NCBI RefSeq assembly: GCF_001905385.1
Contig: NZ_LIPF01000001.1
Coordinates: 548,765-612,764 of the forward strand
DNA from: Streptomyces sp. CB02414
GTDB lineage: Bacteria; Actinomycetota; Actinomycetes; Streptomycetales; Streptomycetaceae
Reading direction: 5' to 3'
Length of the DNA stretch: 64,000 nt
Shown one piece after another: positions 56,697 to 64,000 of this stretch. The notes under the pieces were generated by a model. That model was not told the origin of the DNA, did not search any database, and saw only the letters and a program-made list of their open reading frames with translations. The translations under genes and the position numbers were made by a program. Position 1 is the stretch's first letter. Every line of letters starts with the position of its first letter.

Positions 56697-57089
56697 TCAG
56701 GCCTCGTGGTAGAAGCCGACGTTGACGCTGCGCGGCTGCGCGCGGTCCTGGACCACGATCTCGCCGCTGCCGCCCCTGGGCAGCGGCACGGCCTCGCCGT
56801 AGGACAGGGACCGGGCGTGAGGGCCGACGGTGAGCCGGACCTCCGAGGAGGGGTCCGGCTGGGAGCCGCGCAGCCACGTCAGCTGCCACGTGCCGTCGGG
56901 CCCGCAGCGGAACTCCAGGTGGACCCGGGAGACGAACAGCCAGTCGTCCGGCGTCGACAGCCGGCACACGGCCTTGTCCCTGCCCACCCGCAGCACCGCT
57001 CCCGGCTCGCTGGGCGCCTCGGCCATCTGCATGCCGGCCGTGGCACCCGCGTCCGCCGCGGTGACGGCGGCCATGGTGAGTTCGAGCAC
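56697..57089 (-). CDS. FHA-like domain protein
   Basis: 130 residues with an FHA-type core: AVLRVGRDKAVCRLSTPDDWLFVSRVHLEFRCGPDGTW and a second strand set (VRLTVGPHARSLSYGEAVPL). FHA domains bind phosphothreonine, but the usual GR-S-H-N series is only partly clear, so ligand binding is uncertain. GTG start at 57089 follows GGAGGA. No kinase gene nearby. Confidence 0.72.
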   Translation of the reverse strand: MLELTMAAVTAADAGATAGMQMAEAPSEPGAVLRVGRDKAVCRLSTPDDWLFVSRVHLEFRCGPDGTWQLTWLRGSQPDPSSEVRLTVGPHARSLSYGEAVPLPRGGSGEIVVQDRAQPRSVNVGFYHEA

Positions 57090-57176
57090 GTGCGCTCCTC
57101 CAGTGACGTCCCTCGTTGACGTACCGCCGCCGCATGATAAGTCGGCCGGTGGTGCGGTGTCCGGCACAATGGGGTC

Positions 57177-57584
57177 ATGACCGAGCGAAAGCCACCCGGC
57201 GTCGACTTCGAGTCCTGGGTCGACAAACAGATCCGTGATGCGGACGCGCGCGGCGAGTTCGCCGAACTGCCCGGCGCGGGCAAGCCCCTGCCGAGCGAGG
57301 TGGACAGCACCTACGACGAACTGTGGTGGGTGAAGCGGAAGATGGCCCGCGAGGGCTTCTCCGTACTGCCGCCGACCCTCGCCCTGCGCAAGGAGGCGGA
57401 GGACGCCCTTCAGGCGGCGGCGGACGCCCCGTCGGAGCGGGTGGTGCGCCGCATCGTCGAGGAGATCAACGTCAAGATCCGCGAGGTGATGTTCAAGCCG
57501 CCGCCCGGCCCCCCGCTGGGTCTGAAGCCCTACGACGTCGAAGAGGTCGTACGGCGGTGGCGGGAGCGCCGGGCGGAGCGGTGA
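57177..57584 (+). CDS. DUF1992 (DnaJC28-like) protein
   Basis: 135 residues matching DUF1992: DFESWVDKQIRDADARGEFAELPGAGKPLP, then ELWWVKRKMAREG and IREVMFKPPPGP. Function unknown; related to the domain in DnaJC28. The ATG is six bases after CACAAT (57165-57170), so the mRNA is leaderless. Confidence 0.9.
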   Translation: MTERKPPGVDFESWVDKQIRDADARGEFAELPGAGKPLPSEVDSTYDELWWVKRKMAREGFSVLPPTLALRKEAEDALQAAADAPSERVVRRIVEEINVKIREVMFKPPPGPPLGLKPYDVEEVVRRWRERRAER

Positions 57585-57594
57585 CGCCCGTCGG

Positions 57595-58080
57595 TCACAG
57601 GCGCATCAGGCGGTCCGCCAGCTCGCGGTAGTCCCGCAGGGCCAGGCGGAGTTGTTCGGTGTCGGTGCTGGTCGCGCGGTCGTCCGGGTCCGTGTCGTGC
57701 CAGGACGTGCGCAGGGTGCTTCGGCGGTGCGCCACGGCGTCCGTGAAGCGCGCGGTGAGCTCCTCCAGGACGCGGTCGGCCTCCTCCACGGAGGCGCGCG
57801 GCGCGTCGACGAAGCCGGCCACCGCGTGCTGCAGCCGCTGCCCGAGCCTGTCGCACTCGTCGTGCGGGAGGAGTTCGCCCCCGTGGGCGGTGGCCGGGGT
57901 CGTGGTGGCCGCGGTCGTGGTGGCCGGGGCGGTGGCGCGGGTGGCGGTGCCATCCGCGGGCCGGGGGTGGGCCTCGCCGTCGGTCCACGGTCCAGGGACC
58001 GCCTCCGCACCGCGTGCGCCGGGTTCGGGTGTCTGGGCCCCGACGGGCGTGCCGTCGGGCTGCCGGGTCACGTCGGACAT
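57595..58080 (-). CDS. Hypothetical protein, paralogue of the next gene
   Basis: 161 residues: a disordered Ala/Thr/Pro-rich head to about 70, then a helical domain (LQHAVAGFVDAPRASVEEADRVLEELTARFTDAVAHRRSTLRTSWHD). The FVDxPRxxVxEADRxLxEL motif is shared with the protein encoded at 58086-58757, so the two arose by duplication. The ATG at 58080 follows AGTTGAGGCAC with GAGG near. Confidence 0.78.
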   Translation of the reverse strand: MSDVTRQPDGTPVGAQTPEPGARGAEAVPGPWTDGEAHPRPADGTATRATAPATTTAATTTPATAHGGELLPHDECDRLGQRLQHAVAGFVDAPRASVEEADRVLEELTARFTDAVAHRRSTLRTSWHDTDPDDRATSTDTEQLRLALRDYRELADRLMRL

Positions 58081-58085
58081 GTGCC

Positions 58086-58757
58086 TCAACTCTCCTTCGG
58101 CCGGCTCTTGCCGAGCGACCAGGTGTGGTGCGCGCGAGGGGCGGGCGCCGCTCCGTGGCCGTCCGTGCCGGCCCGGTGCCGGCCTCCGTCGTGGTGGCGG
58201 GCCGGGCGTACCAGGTCCTCGAAGAGCGCGCGGGCCGCGACCATGGACTCGCGCATCTCCTCCGTGCCCGTTCCGGCGTCGTGCGCGCCGTCCACCCTCG
58301 CGTGCGTCACGCGGTGCACGCGCCGGTAGCCGTCGACGTGGTGGGCGTGGTGGACGGACAGCGCGGCCAGCTGCTCCTCGTACTGTCCGCCGTCCGGGAA
58401 GCCGCGGGCGCCGGCCAGCTCCGCGAGCAGCCGGTCCGCCTCGCCGACCGCCTCCCGCGGGGAGTCGACGAAGCGCTCCTGGGCCGCCGTCCAGCGTGCC
58501 TCGAAGCGCTCGCGCTCGGCCGGTTCCAGCTCCCGTTCGCGCAGCGAGCCGTGCCGTTCCACGCGGTCGGCCAGCTCCCGCTCGGCCGCCTTGGTGTCGC
58601 CGTCGTGCCGGGCCACGGCCCGGTCGTACTCGGGCCCGAAGCGCCGCTTCAGGCTTCCGCCGTGCTGAGGGCCCCGTGCGCGCAGGGCCAGGACGGCCGC
58701 CACGACGAGCACGGCCGCCACGATCACGATCAACGCGATGATCACGCCTGTGGACAT
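58086..58757 (-). CDS. Single-helix membrane protein, tandem paralogue
   Basis: 223 residues: N-terminal helix (residues 4-27, VIIALIVIVAAVLVVAAVLAL), a charged coiled stretch, the shared helical domain (ERFVDSPREAVGEADRLLAEL) and a His/Arg-rich tail. The helical segment is the secreted or cytosolic anchor of the paralogue without a membrane span. ATG at 58757 follows GGAAGG; the two genes are five bases apart, one operon. Confidence 0.8.
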   Translation of the reverse strand: MSTGVIIALIVIVAAVLVVAAVLALRARGPQHGGSLKRRFGPEYDRAVARHDGDTKAAERELADRVERHGSLRERELEPAERERFEARWTAAQERFVDSPREAVGEADRLLAELAGARGFPDGGQYEEQLAALSVHHAHHVDGYRRVHRVTHARVDGAHDAGTGTEEMRESMVAARALFEDLVRPARHHDGGRHRAGTDGHGAAPAPRAHHTWSLGKSRPKES

Positions 58758-58920
58758 GAGTGCCTTCCGGGTTGTCGGCCCCACCGGCTCTCCTGGCGGG
58801 CCGGTTCGCCGTTCGGGTTGCCCCTCAGTTGCCGGTCAAACGGCGCACGGGGAGCGGGGGCGGCGCATCCGTGGGAAAATACGCTCGCGCGGCGGGCCGG
58901 CCCGTTCCGACAATGGCCGG

Positions 58921-59418
58921 ATGACCTGGACCGTCGCCCCGGAGCCGTACGACTCCCCCGAGGCCGCCGCCCTGTGGCGCGCGTACTACACCGAAGTCAG
59001 CGACCGCTGGTACCTGTTGCACGAGGGGCGGCCCACCGACCCCGGCGAGCTGGAACGGGAGATCGCCGCCGAGTCCGGCGCCGACCTCGCCCCGCCCGGG
59101 GGCCGCCTGCTGGTCGCGCGGTACGGCGGCGAGGCGGCGGGCACGGCGGGGGTACGGCTGCTGGACGCCCGCACCGCGGAGCTGAAGCGGGTGTTCCTGT
59201 ACGAGCGGATGCGCGGCCGGGGCGGCGCCGCGCTGCTCGTACGGGCCGCCGAGGACGCGGCGCGGGCGCTCGGGGCCTCGCGGATGGTGCTCGACACCCG
59301 TGGCGACCTCGTCGAGGCCCGTGCCCTGTACGCGCGCCTCGGCTACGCGGAGACCGAGCCGTACAACGACGGGCCGTACGCCGAGCACTGGTTCGCCAAG
59401 CCGCTGCCGCGATTGTGA
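58921..59418 (+). CDS. GNAT-family N-acetyltransferase
   Basis: 165 residues: LLVARYGGEAAGTAGVRLL (strand 4), RVFLYERMRGRGGAALLVRAAEDAARALG with the R/Q-x-x-G-x-G/A acetyl-CoA loop, MVLDTRGDLVEARALYARLGY. Substrate unknown. The ATG is six bases after GACAAT, so it is leaderless. Confidence 0.9.
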   Translation: MTWTVAPEPYDSPEAAALWRAYYTEVSDRWYLLHEGRPTDPGELEREIAAESGADLAPPGGRLLVARYGGEAAGTAGVRLLDARTAELKRVFLYERMRGRGGAALLVRAAEDAARALGASRMVLDTRGDLVEARALYARLGYAETEPYNDGPYAEHWFAKPLPRL

Positions 59419-59493
59419 CCGGTTTTGGGCGGTTCGGGGCTGGGGGAAGCCGGGATTCCGGGGGCGAGCGCGCGGAAGTATGGAGAAGATCTG

Positions 59494-59532
59494 CATAATC
59501 TCTGGAGTTCGCGAGGGGAGTCGCGAGGGGAG
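59494..59532 (+). promoter_or_regulatory. -10 element and 12-bp tandem repeat before the PG-binding gene
   Basis: CATAAT at 59494-59499 is a good -10. TCGCGAGGGGAG is tandemly repeated exactly at 59509-59520 and 59521-59532, giving two Shine-Dalgarno-like GAGGGGAG sites; the second is nearest the TTG start at 59544. Confidence 0.45.
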
Positions 59533-59543
59533 GGACGAGCGCG

Positions 59544-60749
59544 TTGGAGCAGCGGGAACAGCCGGAAGGGCAGGGAGAGGCGTCGCCGGAGCGAGCCTCC
59601 TCCGGGCACTCGTGCCCGGAGTGCGGCACGCCCAGGGAGGCGGACAACACGCCCGCCTGCGCCTGCGGAACGCGAGCGTCCGACGCCCTGCGCGACGCTC
59701 GTACGGCACAGGCGGCAGCGGCGGAGGACTTCGATCCGCTGCGAATACGCCCGTACGTCGAGCTCGACGGCGCGGCCGGGTCGCCGCCGCGAGAGGCTGC
59801 TGCCGACGGGGCGCCGGAGGCCACGGTTCCGCAGGACGCGACGCCTCCGTCCGTACCCACGTCGCCCACCGCACCGACCGCGCCGGACCCCGACGCCACC
59901 ATGACGCTGCGCGCCGTCGGTGCCGGGCAGCCGCCGGTCGCGGCCGCGGAAGCCGCCTCCGCGGCCACGGAGGCGACCTCCGTACTGCCTACACCGCTGG
60001 CACCCTCGACCGGCGTGCCCAACGCACACGACCTGCGCCTGTTCGAAACGTCGGCGGCCTCGGCCGCCCCGCCCGTCACGCCGGTGGAGCCCGGCGCGGA
60101 CGGCACCGGCGGGCGGCGCGGGCGGCGCCGGGGCGTGCTGCTCAGTGCCGTGGGGGCGGTCGTGGTCGTGGTGGGCGCCGCCGGGTTCGCGAGCGGCCTG
60201 TTCGCCTACGAGTCGCCCTCGCGGGACGGCGCGCTGCCGGAGGAGGTCAGGGCGAGCGTGCCGGAGCCGTCGGCCAGTACGGCGTCCACCGCTCCCGCGT
60301 CGAGCTCGCCGTCCGCCTCCGAGACCTCCGCGTCGCCGTCCCCGTCCGCGTCGCCGTCCACGAGCACCAGTCCGTCGCCCTCGCCGACCGCGTCACAGTC
60401 GGCGTCCAGTGCCCCGCCGTCGCCGTCCCCGTCGGCCGAGACGTCACCGTCCGCCGCGACCACCCCTCCCGACGGGCCCACGCAGGAGTCCGAGGACGAC
60501 GACCGTGACCAGGGCTACGGCGGCGGCCCCACACTGCACCGCGGTGACCGGGGCTCCGAGGTGGCCGAGCTGCAGCAGCGGCTGACCCAGCTGTACCTCT
60601 ACAACGGCGACATCAACGGCAACTACAACCACCACGTCGAGGAGGCGGTCCGGAGATACCAGTGGGCCCGCGGCGTCCGCTCCGACGAGTTCGGCGTCTA
60701 CGGGCAGGACACCCGGCGCATGCTGGAGTCGGAGACGCGCGAGCCGTAG
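59544..60749 (+). CDS. Peptidoglycan-binding protein with N-terminal zinc ribbon
   Basis: 401 residues. The head has CPECGTPREADNTPACACG, a zinc-ribbon-like four-cysteine site. One membrane helix at about 193-217 separates it from a Ser/Pro linker and a C-terminal PG_binding_1 domain (LHRGDRGSEVAELQQRLTQLYLYNGDINGNYNHHVEEAVRRYQ). It would hold the cytoplasmic zinc ribbon to the cell wall. TTG start at 59544. Confidence 0.88.
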   Translation: MEQREQPEGQGEASPERASSGHSCPECGTPREADNTPACACGTRASDALRDARTAQAAAAEDFDPLRIRPYVELDGAAGSPPREAAADGAPEATVPQDATPPSVPTSPTAPTAPDPDATMTLRAVGAGQPPVAAAEAASAATEATSVLPTPLAPSTGVPNAHDLRLFETSAASAAPPVTPVEPGADGTGGRRGRRRGVLLSAVGAVVVVVGAAGFASGLFAYESPSRDGALPEEVRASVPEPSASTASTAPASSSPSASETSASPSPSASPSTSTSPSPSPTASQSASSAPPSPSPSAETSPSAATTPPDGPTQESEDDDRDQGYGGGPTLHRGDRGSEVAELQQRLTQLYLYNGDINGNYNHHVEEAVRRYQWARGVRSDEFGVYGQDTRRMLESETREP

Positions 60750-60801
60750 CCCGCGTCCGGCCGGGCGCCGCGGGAACGGTCCGGCGACTCGCCCCGGGGA
60801 C

Positions 60802-60950
60802 GCCGTACTCGCCGTACGGTAGCCGGGCTCGCCGTACGGACGTCGTGTGCTCGCCGTACGGACGTCGTGTGCTCGACGTACGGACGTCGTGCTCGCCGCA
60901 CGGGAGGCCGTGCTCGCCGTCCAGCAGCCGGCGCTCGTCGTACGACGGCC
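60802..60950. repeat. Tandem GCTCGCCGTACGGACGTCGT-type repeat
   Basis: About seven degenerate 20-27 bp units, most carrying GCTCGCCGTACGGACGTCGTG, in the 396-bp gene-free gap after the PG-binding gene. Each has the palindrome ACGTCGT/ACGACGG-like core. No frame has coding character. Confidence 0.65.
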
Positions 60951-61145
60951 GACTTGCCCATCGTGGGGCGGCAGACGGCCGCCCGGCTGTGCGGCACCCC
61001 CGATGCGCAGTCGCGGACGGGGGGCTGCCGCCGACCGCCACGGACGTGTGATCGGCCGTCGGCCGCGCACGGACGGGTGGCTGGCCGCCAGCTGTGCGGC
61101 CACCCGCCGATGACCAGCCGGGCTCAGCCGGTCCGCAGCCGGCCG

Positions 61146-61811
61146 TCAGCCGATGTGCAGCCGCAGCGAGCCGTCCGCGCCGGCCTCCACCCGTACCCGC
61201 GTCAGGTCCTCCACGACCACGTCCGGCCCGTGGAGCCCGGCGCGCGGGCCGACGCCCACGACCCGCATCCCGGCGGCGCGGGCGGCGGCGATGCCGGCGC
61301 CGGAGTCCTCGAAGGCGATGCAGTCGGCGGGCTCGACACCCAGCTCGGCGGCGCCCTTGAGGAAGCCCTCGGGGTCCGGCTTGCTGGCGCCGACCGACTC
61401 GGCGGTGACCCGGACGTCCGGCTGGGCGAGCCCGGCGGCGGCCATCCGCGCCGTGGACAGCGGCACGTCGGCCGAGGTGACCAGGGCGTGCGGCAGGCCG
61501 CGCAGCGAGGCCAGGAACTCCGGCGCGCCCGGGATGGCGACGACGCCCTCGGTGTCGGCGGTCTCGTCGGCGAGCATGCGGGCGTTGTCCGCGTGGTTCT
61601 GCTCCATGGGCCGGTCCGGCAGGAGCAGCGCCATGGAGGCGTAGCCCTGGCGGCCGTGGACGACCTTCATCACCTCGTCGCCGTCCAGCCCGTGCCGGCC
61701 GGCCCAGCGCCGCCAGACGCGCTCGACGGCGGCGTCCGAATTGACGAGGGTGCCGTCCATGTCCAGCAGCAGGGCACGGGTGGTGAGAACGGTGGTGGCG
61801 GTGGCCGTCAT
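61146..61811 (-). CDS. HAD-family phosphatase
   Basis: 221 residues: catalytic D17 and D19 in LLLDMDGTLVNSD, GVVAIPGAPEFLASLRG cap, VTSADVPLSTARMAAAG, KPDPEGFLKGA and FEDSGAGIAAARAAGM. A sugar-phosphate phosphatase (GPP/beta-phosphoglucomutase-like group). The ATG at 61811 follows GGAG. Substrate unknown. Confidence 0.92.
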   Translation of the reverse strand: MTATATTVLTTRALLLDMDGTLVNSDAAVERVWRRWAGRHGLDGDEVMKVVHGRQGYASMALLLPDRPMEQNHADNARMLADETADTEGVVAIPGAPEFLASLRGLPHALVTSADVPLSTARMAAAGLAQPDVRVTAESVGASKPDPEGFLKGAAELGVEPADCIAFEDSGAGIAAARAAGMRVVGVGPRAGLHGPDVVVEDLTRVRVEAGADGSLRLHIG

Positions 61812-61953
61812 CGGCAGACTCCAAAGCGCGGGGAGGAAACAAGGCGGCCCCGCCCGCCGGTCAGGGAGAACGGGCGGGAGCCACTTTGTTTCTCCACGGT
61901 ACAAAACGGGTCGGGGATCGCGCCACCGCCCCGCCGGAACGTTCACGAACCGT

Positions 61954-62535
61954 TCAGCCCGCGACCGCCTCCCACAGGCTCCACACGCCCAGCCCCAGCA
62001 TGAGCAGCGCGGCGATCTTGGTGATCAGCGCCAGCGGCACCCGCTTCATCAGGGCCTTCCCGCCGACGATGCCGAGCCCGGCCACCGCCCACAGCGCGAG
62101 CACCGCGCCGAGGCCGACGGAGAGCGGGTCGTCGTAGCGGGCCGCGAGGTTCGCGGTCATGATCTGCGTGAGGTCGCCGAACTCCGCGACCAGGATGAGC
62201 ATGAAGCCCGCGCCGGAGACCTTCCAGAAGGACTGGTCCTCGGGCTTGCGGATCTCCTCGTCCTCGTCGTCCTTCTTCATCAGCAGCACGGCGGCACCGC
62301 CGAGGAAGAGCACACCGGTGATCGCGTGCACGATCTGCTGCGGCAGCAGGGTCAGCACGCTGCCGGCCGCGACCGCGAGCACGACGTGCAGGAGGAAGGC
62401 GGCGGCCACGCCGGCGAAGACGTACGAGGCGCGGTAGCGGGTGCCGAGGACGAGGCCGGCGAGCGCGGTCTTGTCGGGCAGTTCGGCGAGGAAGACGACG
62501 CCGAAGACGACTGCCGTCACGGTCAGGCTGATCAA
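61954..62535 (-). CDS. TMEM165/GDT1-family cation (Mn2+) transporter
   Basis: 193 residues, six helices. The two family signatures are ELPDKTALA (residues 18-26) and EFGDLTQIM (about 115-123), each in an inverted half. Members move Mn2+ or Ca2+ against H+. The Mn2+ riboswitch in its leader supports manganese export or homeostasis. TTG start at 62535 follows GAGGAT. Confidence 0.92.
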   Translation of the reverse strand: MISLTVTAVVFGVVFLAELPDKTALAGLVLGTRYRASYVFAGVAAAFLLHVVLAVAAGSVLTLLPQQIVHAITGVLFLGGAAVLLMKKDDEDEEIRKPEDQSFWKVSGAGFMLILVAEFGDLTQIMTANLAARYDDPLSVGLGAVLALWAVAGLGIVGGKALMKRVPLALITKIAALLMLGLGVWSLWEAVAG

Positions 62536-62654
62536 GGGATCCTCTATCGGTCGGGGCCGCCCCGCCGAGAGTGCTGGTCCTGACTGCTCCTGCGCTGCGG
62601 ACACCTCGGCACGGCAGCACACGGATCGCCCCCGCCGTACGGCACGGGCGTGCA

Positions 62655-62768
62655 CTGCTTGCCGAAGGTCTCGCTGGCCGGGCTCGCGCACGAGTCCTGC
62701 CTCCGGGCGCCGGCTCAGGCGAGCTGAGCAGTGTGTCGACGGTCCGGCGAAGAGCTACTCCCCTTCTG
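62655..62768 (-). promoter_or_regulatory. yybP-ykoY manganese riboswitch
   Basis: On the minus strand AAGGGGAGTAGC (near 62763) and GCGAGACCTTCGGC (62661-62674) are the two conserved arms of the Mn2+ riboswitch that form the metal site. It lies in the 433-bp gap before the TMEM165 gene, with a TACTAT -10 at about 62775-62780. High Mn2+ should switch the transporter on. Confidence 0.8.
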
Positions 62769-62968
62769 CGCCGTCCATAGTACGCGACGCCCGCGGGCGG
62801 GCCCGAGGGGCGAAAGTCCCGGGACGCTCCGTCACGACTCCTGTCGCACCCGTAGACGTGCCATGCACACGTCACTAGCTTCTTACCGGCCGCACACCTG
62901 TGCGCCATGCGGCGCCTGAGCATTCCCCTGCTCGCGTCCCGACACCCCCACACTCCAAGGGAGTTCGC

Positions 62969-63613
62969 ATGCCGAAGTTCTACGCGCGTCGACGGCTCGG
63001 TTTCCTCGCCGCGTTCACCGGGCTCATAGCCTCGGCCGGGCTGCTCAACGGCCCGGCCGCCTCCGCCGCCCTCCCCTCCCCGGTCAGCGCCGCCACCGCC
63101 CGCACCTACCTCTCCTCCCTCACCGTGGAGAGCGAGAGCCGCACCGGCTACGACCGCGACCTCTTCCCGCACTGGATCAGCCAGTCCGGCAACTGCAACA
63201 CCCGCGAGACCGTCCTCAAGCGCGACGGCTCGGGCGTCACCACCGACACCTCCTGCTACCCCACGCGCGGCAGCTGGTACTCCCCCTACGGCGGCGCCAC
63301 CTGGTCCGCCGCCTCCGACGTCGACATCGACCACCTCGTCCCGCTCGCCGAGGCCTGGGACTCCGGCGCCGGCTCCTGGAGCACCTCCCGGCGCCAGTCC
63401 TTCGCCAACGACCTGACCCGCCCCCAGCTCCTCGCGGTCACCGACAACGTCAACCAGTCCAAGGGCGACCAGGACCCCGCCACCTGGATGCCCTCGCGCA
63501 GCGCCTACCGCTGCACCTACGTCCGCGCCTGGGTCCAGGTGAAGTACTACTACGACCTCTCGGTCGACTCCGCGGAGAAGTCGGCGCTGCGGGGCCACCT
63601 GGCGAACTGCTGA
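62969..63613 (+). CDS. Secreted HNH/GmrSD-type nuclease
   Basis: 214 residues: signal peptide (about 1-34, ending ASA), then a DUF1524-like nuclease domain with the HNH core DIDHLVPLAEAWDSG, NDLTRPQLLAVTDNVNQSKGDQDP and YRCTYVRAWVQVKYYYDLSVD. Two disulfide-like Cys pairs fit export. It probably degrades extracellular DNA. The ATG follows AAGGGAG. Confidence 0.9.
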   Translation: MPKFYARRRLGFLAAFTGLIASAGLLNGPAASAALPSPVSAATARTYLSSLTVESESRTGYDRDLFPHWISQSGNCNTRETVLKRDGSGVTTDTSCYPTRGSWYSPYGGATWSAASDVDIDHLVPLAEAWDSGAGSWSTSRRQSFANDLTRPQLLAVTDNVNQSKGDQDPATWMPSRSAYRCTYVRAWVQVKYYYDLSVDSAEKSALRGHLANC

Positions 63614-63710
63614 ACCGCCGTCCGCCGCGTGTCCGGCGCGTTCGGCGCGGAACCTCCCCGCCGGCCTCCGTCGTTCCGTACCGTACGGGGCGACGGAGGA
63701 GGGGATCACC

Positions 63711-64000
63711 ATGGCCGGACTGCGCCTGGGACCACTGCTGAGATACACCGACGGCTCGTGCGCGACCGTGTGGGTCGAGAGCGACCGGCCGTGCACCGCC
63801 GAGGTGCGCTGCGCCGACGGCGCCACGGGCACGAGCCGTACGTTCCAGATCGCGGGCCACCACTACGCGCTGGTCGCGGTGAGCGGCCTGACACCCGGCA
63901 CGGCGACCGAGTACGAGGTGCTCCTCGACGGCGCGCGCGTGTGGCCCCCGCCCGACTCCCGCTTCCCGCCCTCCGTCATCGCCACGTCCCCGGCGGACGC
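63711..64000 (+). CDS. Truncated PhoD-like metallophosphatase (DUF7800 N-domain)
   Basis: First 96 codons of a gene running off the right edge. LRLGPLLRYTDGSCATVWVESDRPCTAEVRC, GHHYALVAVSGLTPGTATEYEVLLDG is the beta-sandwich head of PhoD-type alkaline phosphatases without a Tat signal. The ATG at 63711 follows GGAGGAGGGG. The metal-binding part lies outside the window. Confidence 0.85.
   Translation, partial: MAGLRLGPLLRYTDGSCATVWVESDRPCTAEVRCADGATGTSRTFQIAGHHYALVAVSGLTPGTATEYEVLLDGARVWPPPDSRFPPSVIATSPAD

Overview
The window is high-GC (about 70% or more) actinobacterial chromosome and almost certainly Streptomyces. Codon third positions are strongly G/C, GTG and TTG starts and leaderless genes are common, and gene order matches, from memory, the S. 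coelicolor core around SCO2286-SCO2345 (secreted alkaline phosphatase, xlnB/axeA, rnpB, RNase H-phosphatase fusion, an SCO2322-family gene). There is no rRNA, tRNA, phage, transposase or CRISPR, and no secondary-metabolite cluster.

Layout. 1-9 kb: a truncated gene, a TetR regulator divergent from a small DUF6243 protein, an Rsm22-type methyltransferase, a serine hydrolase coupled to a drug exporter, an oxidoreductase, a Tat-exported PhoD phosphatase and an SDR. 9-15 kb: small metabolic and membrane genes, then a xylan-degradation pair (axeA, xlnB) with a promoter and three operator-like boxes, and an F420-type oxidoreductase. 15-24 kb: RNase P RNA, a Uma2 protein, a MerR gene with its own 19-bp-spacer promoter, yaaA, KDPG aldolase, and the conserved Nif3 / zinc-ribbon / RNase H operon. 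24-33 kb: a MaoC-type hydratase, an ABC exporter with its two-component system, and divergent MFS pumps. 33-40 kb: a methyltransferase, a cell-wall amidase, membrane proteins, then a glycosyltransferase / methyltransferase / toroid operon divergent from a KstR-like repressor, with a perfect KstR-type box between them. 40-46 kb: a cobalamin riboswitch heading five overlapping genes (secreted membrane-anchored toroid protein, SCO2322-family protein, EcfT, fused EcfAA', S component), read here as a B12/cobamide uptake system. 46-50 kb: a lysozyme-like secreted protein, a VapBC-type toxin-antitoxin pair, and a GlxA-type regulator divergent from two isochorismatase-family genes, one of them a lipoprotein. 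50-64 kb: membrane glycosyltransferase-like genes, an MHS transporter, an O-methyltransferase, small FHA and DUF1992 proteins, two tandem paralogues, a GNAT enzyme, a peptidoglycan-binding protein, a HAD phosphatase, a TMEM165-type transporter behind a Mn2+ (yybP-ykoY) riboswitch, a secreted HNH nuclease and a truncated PhoD-like protein.

The most unusual structures are: (i) the riboswitch-ECF-toroid operon; (ii) three dispersed copies of a noncoding element with identical 13-bp inverted arms and 67-nt loops, one expanded by a GC-rich tandem array; (iii) two gene pairs that overlap as CTGA, implying CTG start codons; (iv) a KstR box controlling glycosylation-like genes rather than sterol genes. 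Start codons were chosen from ribosome-binding sites, overlaps and leaderless -10 elements. Family assignments come from motif recognition, not from database searches.
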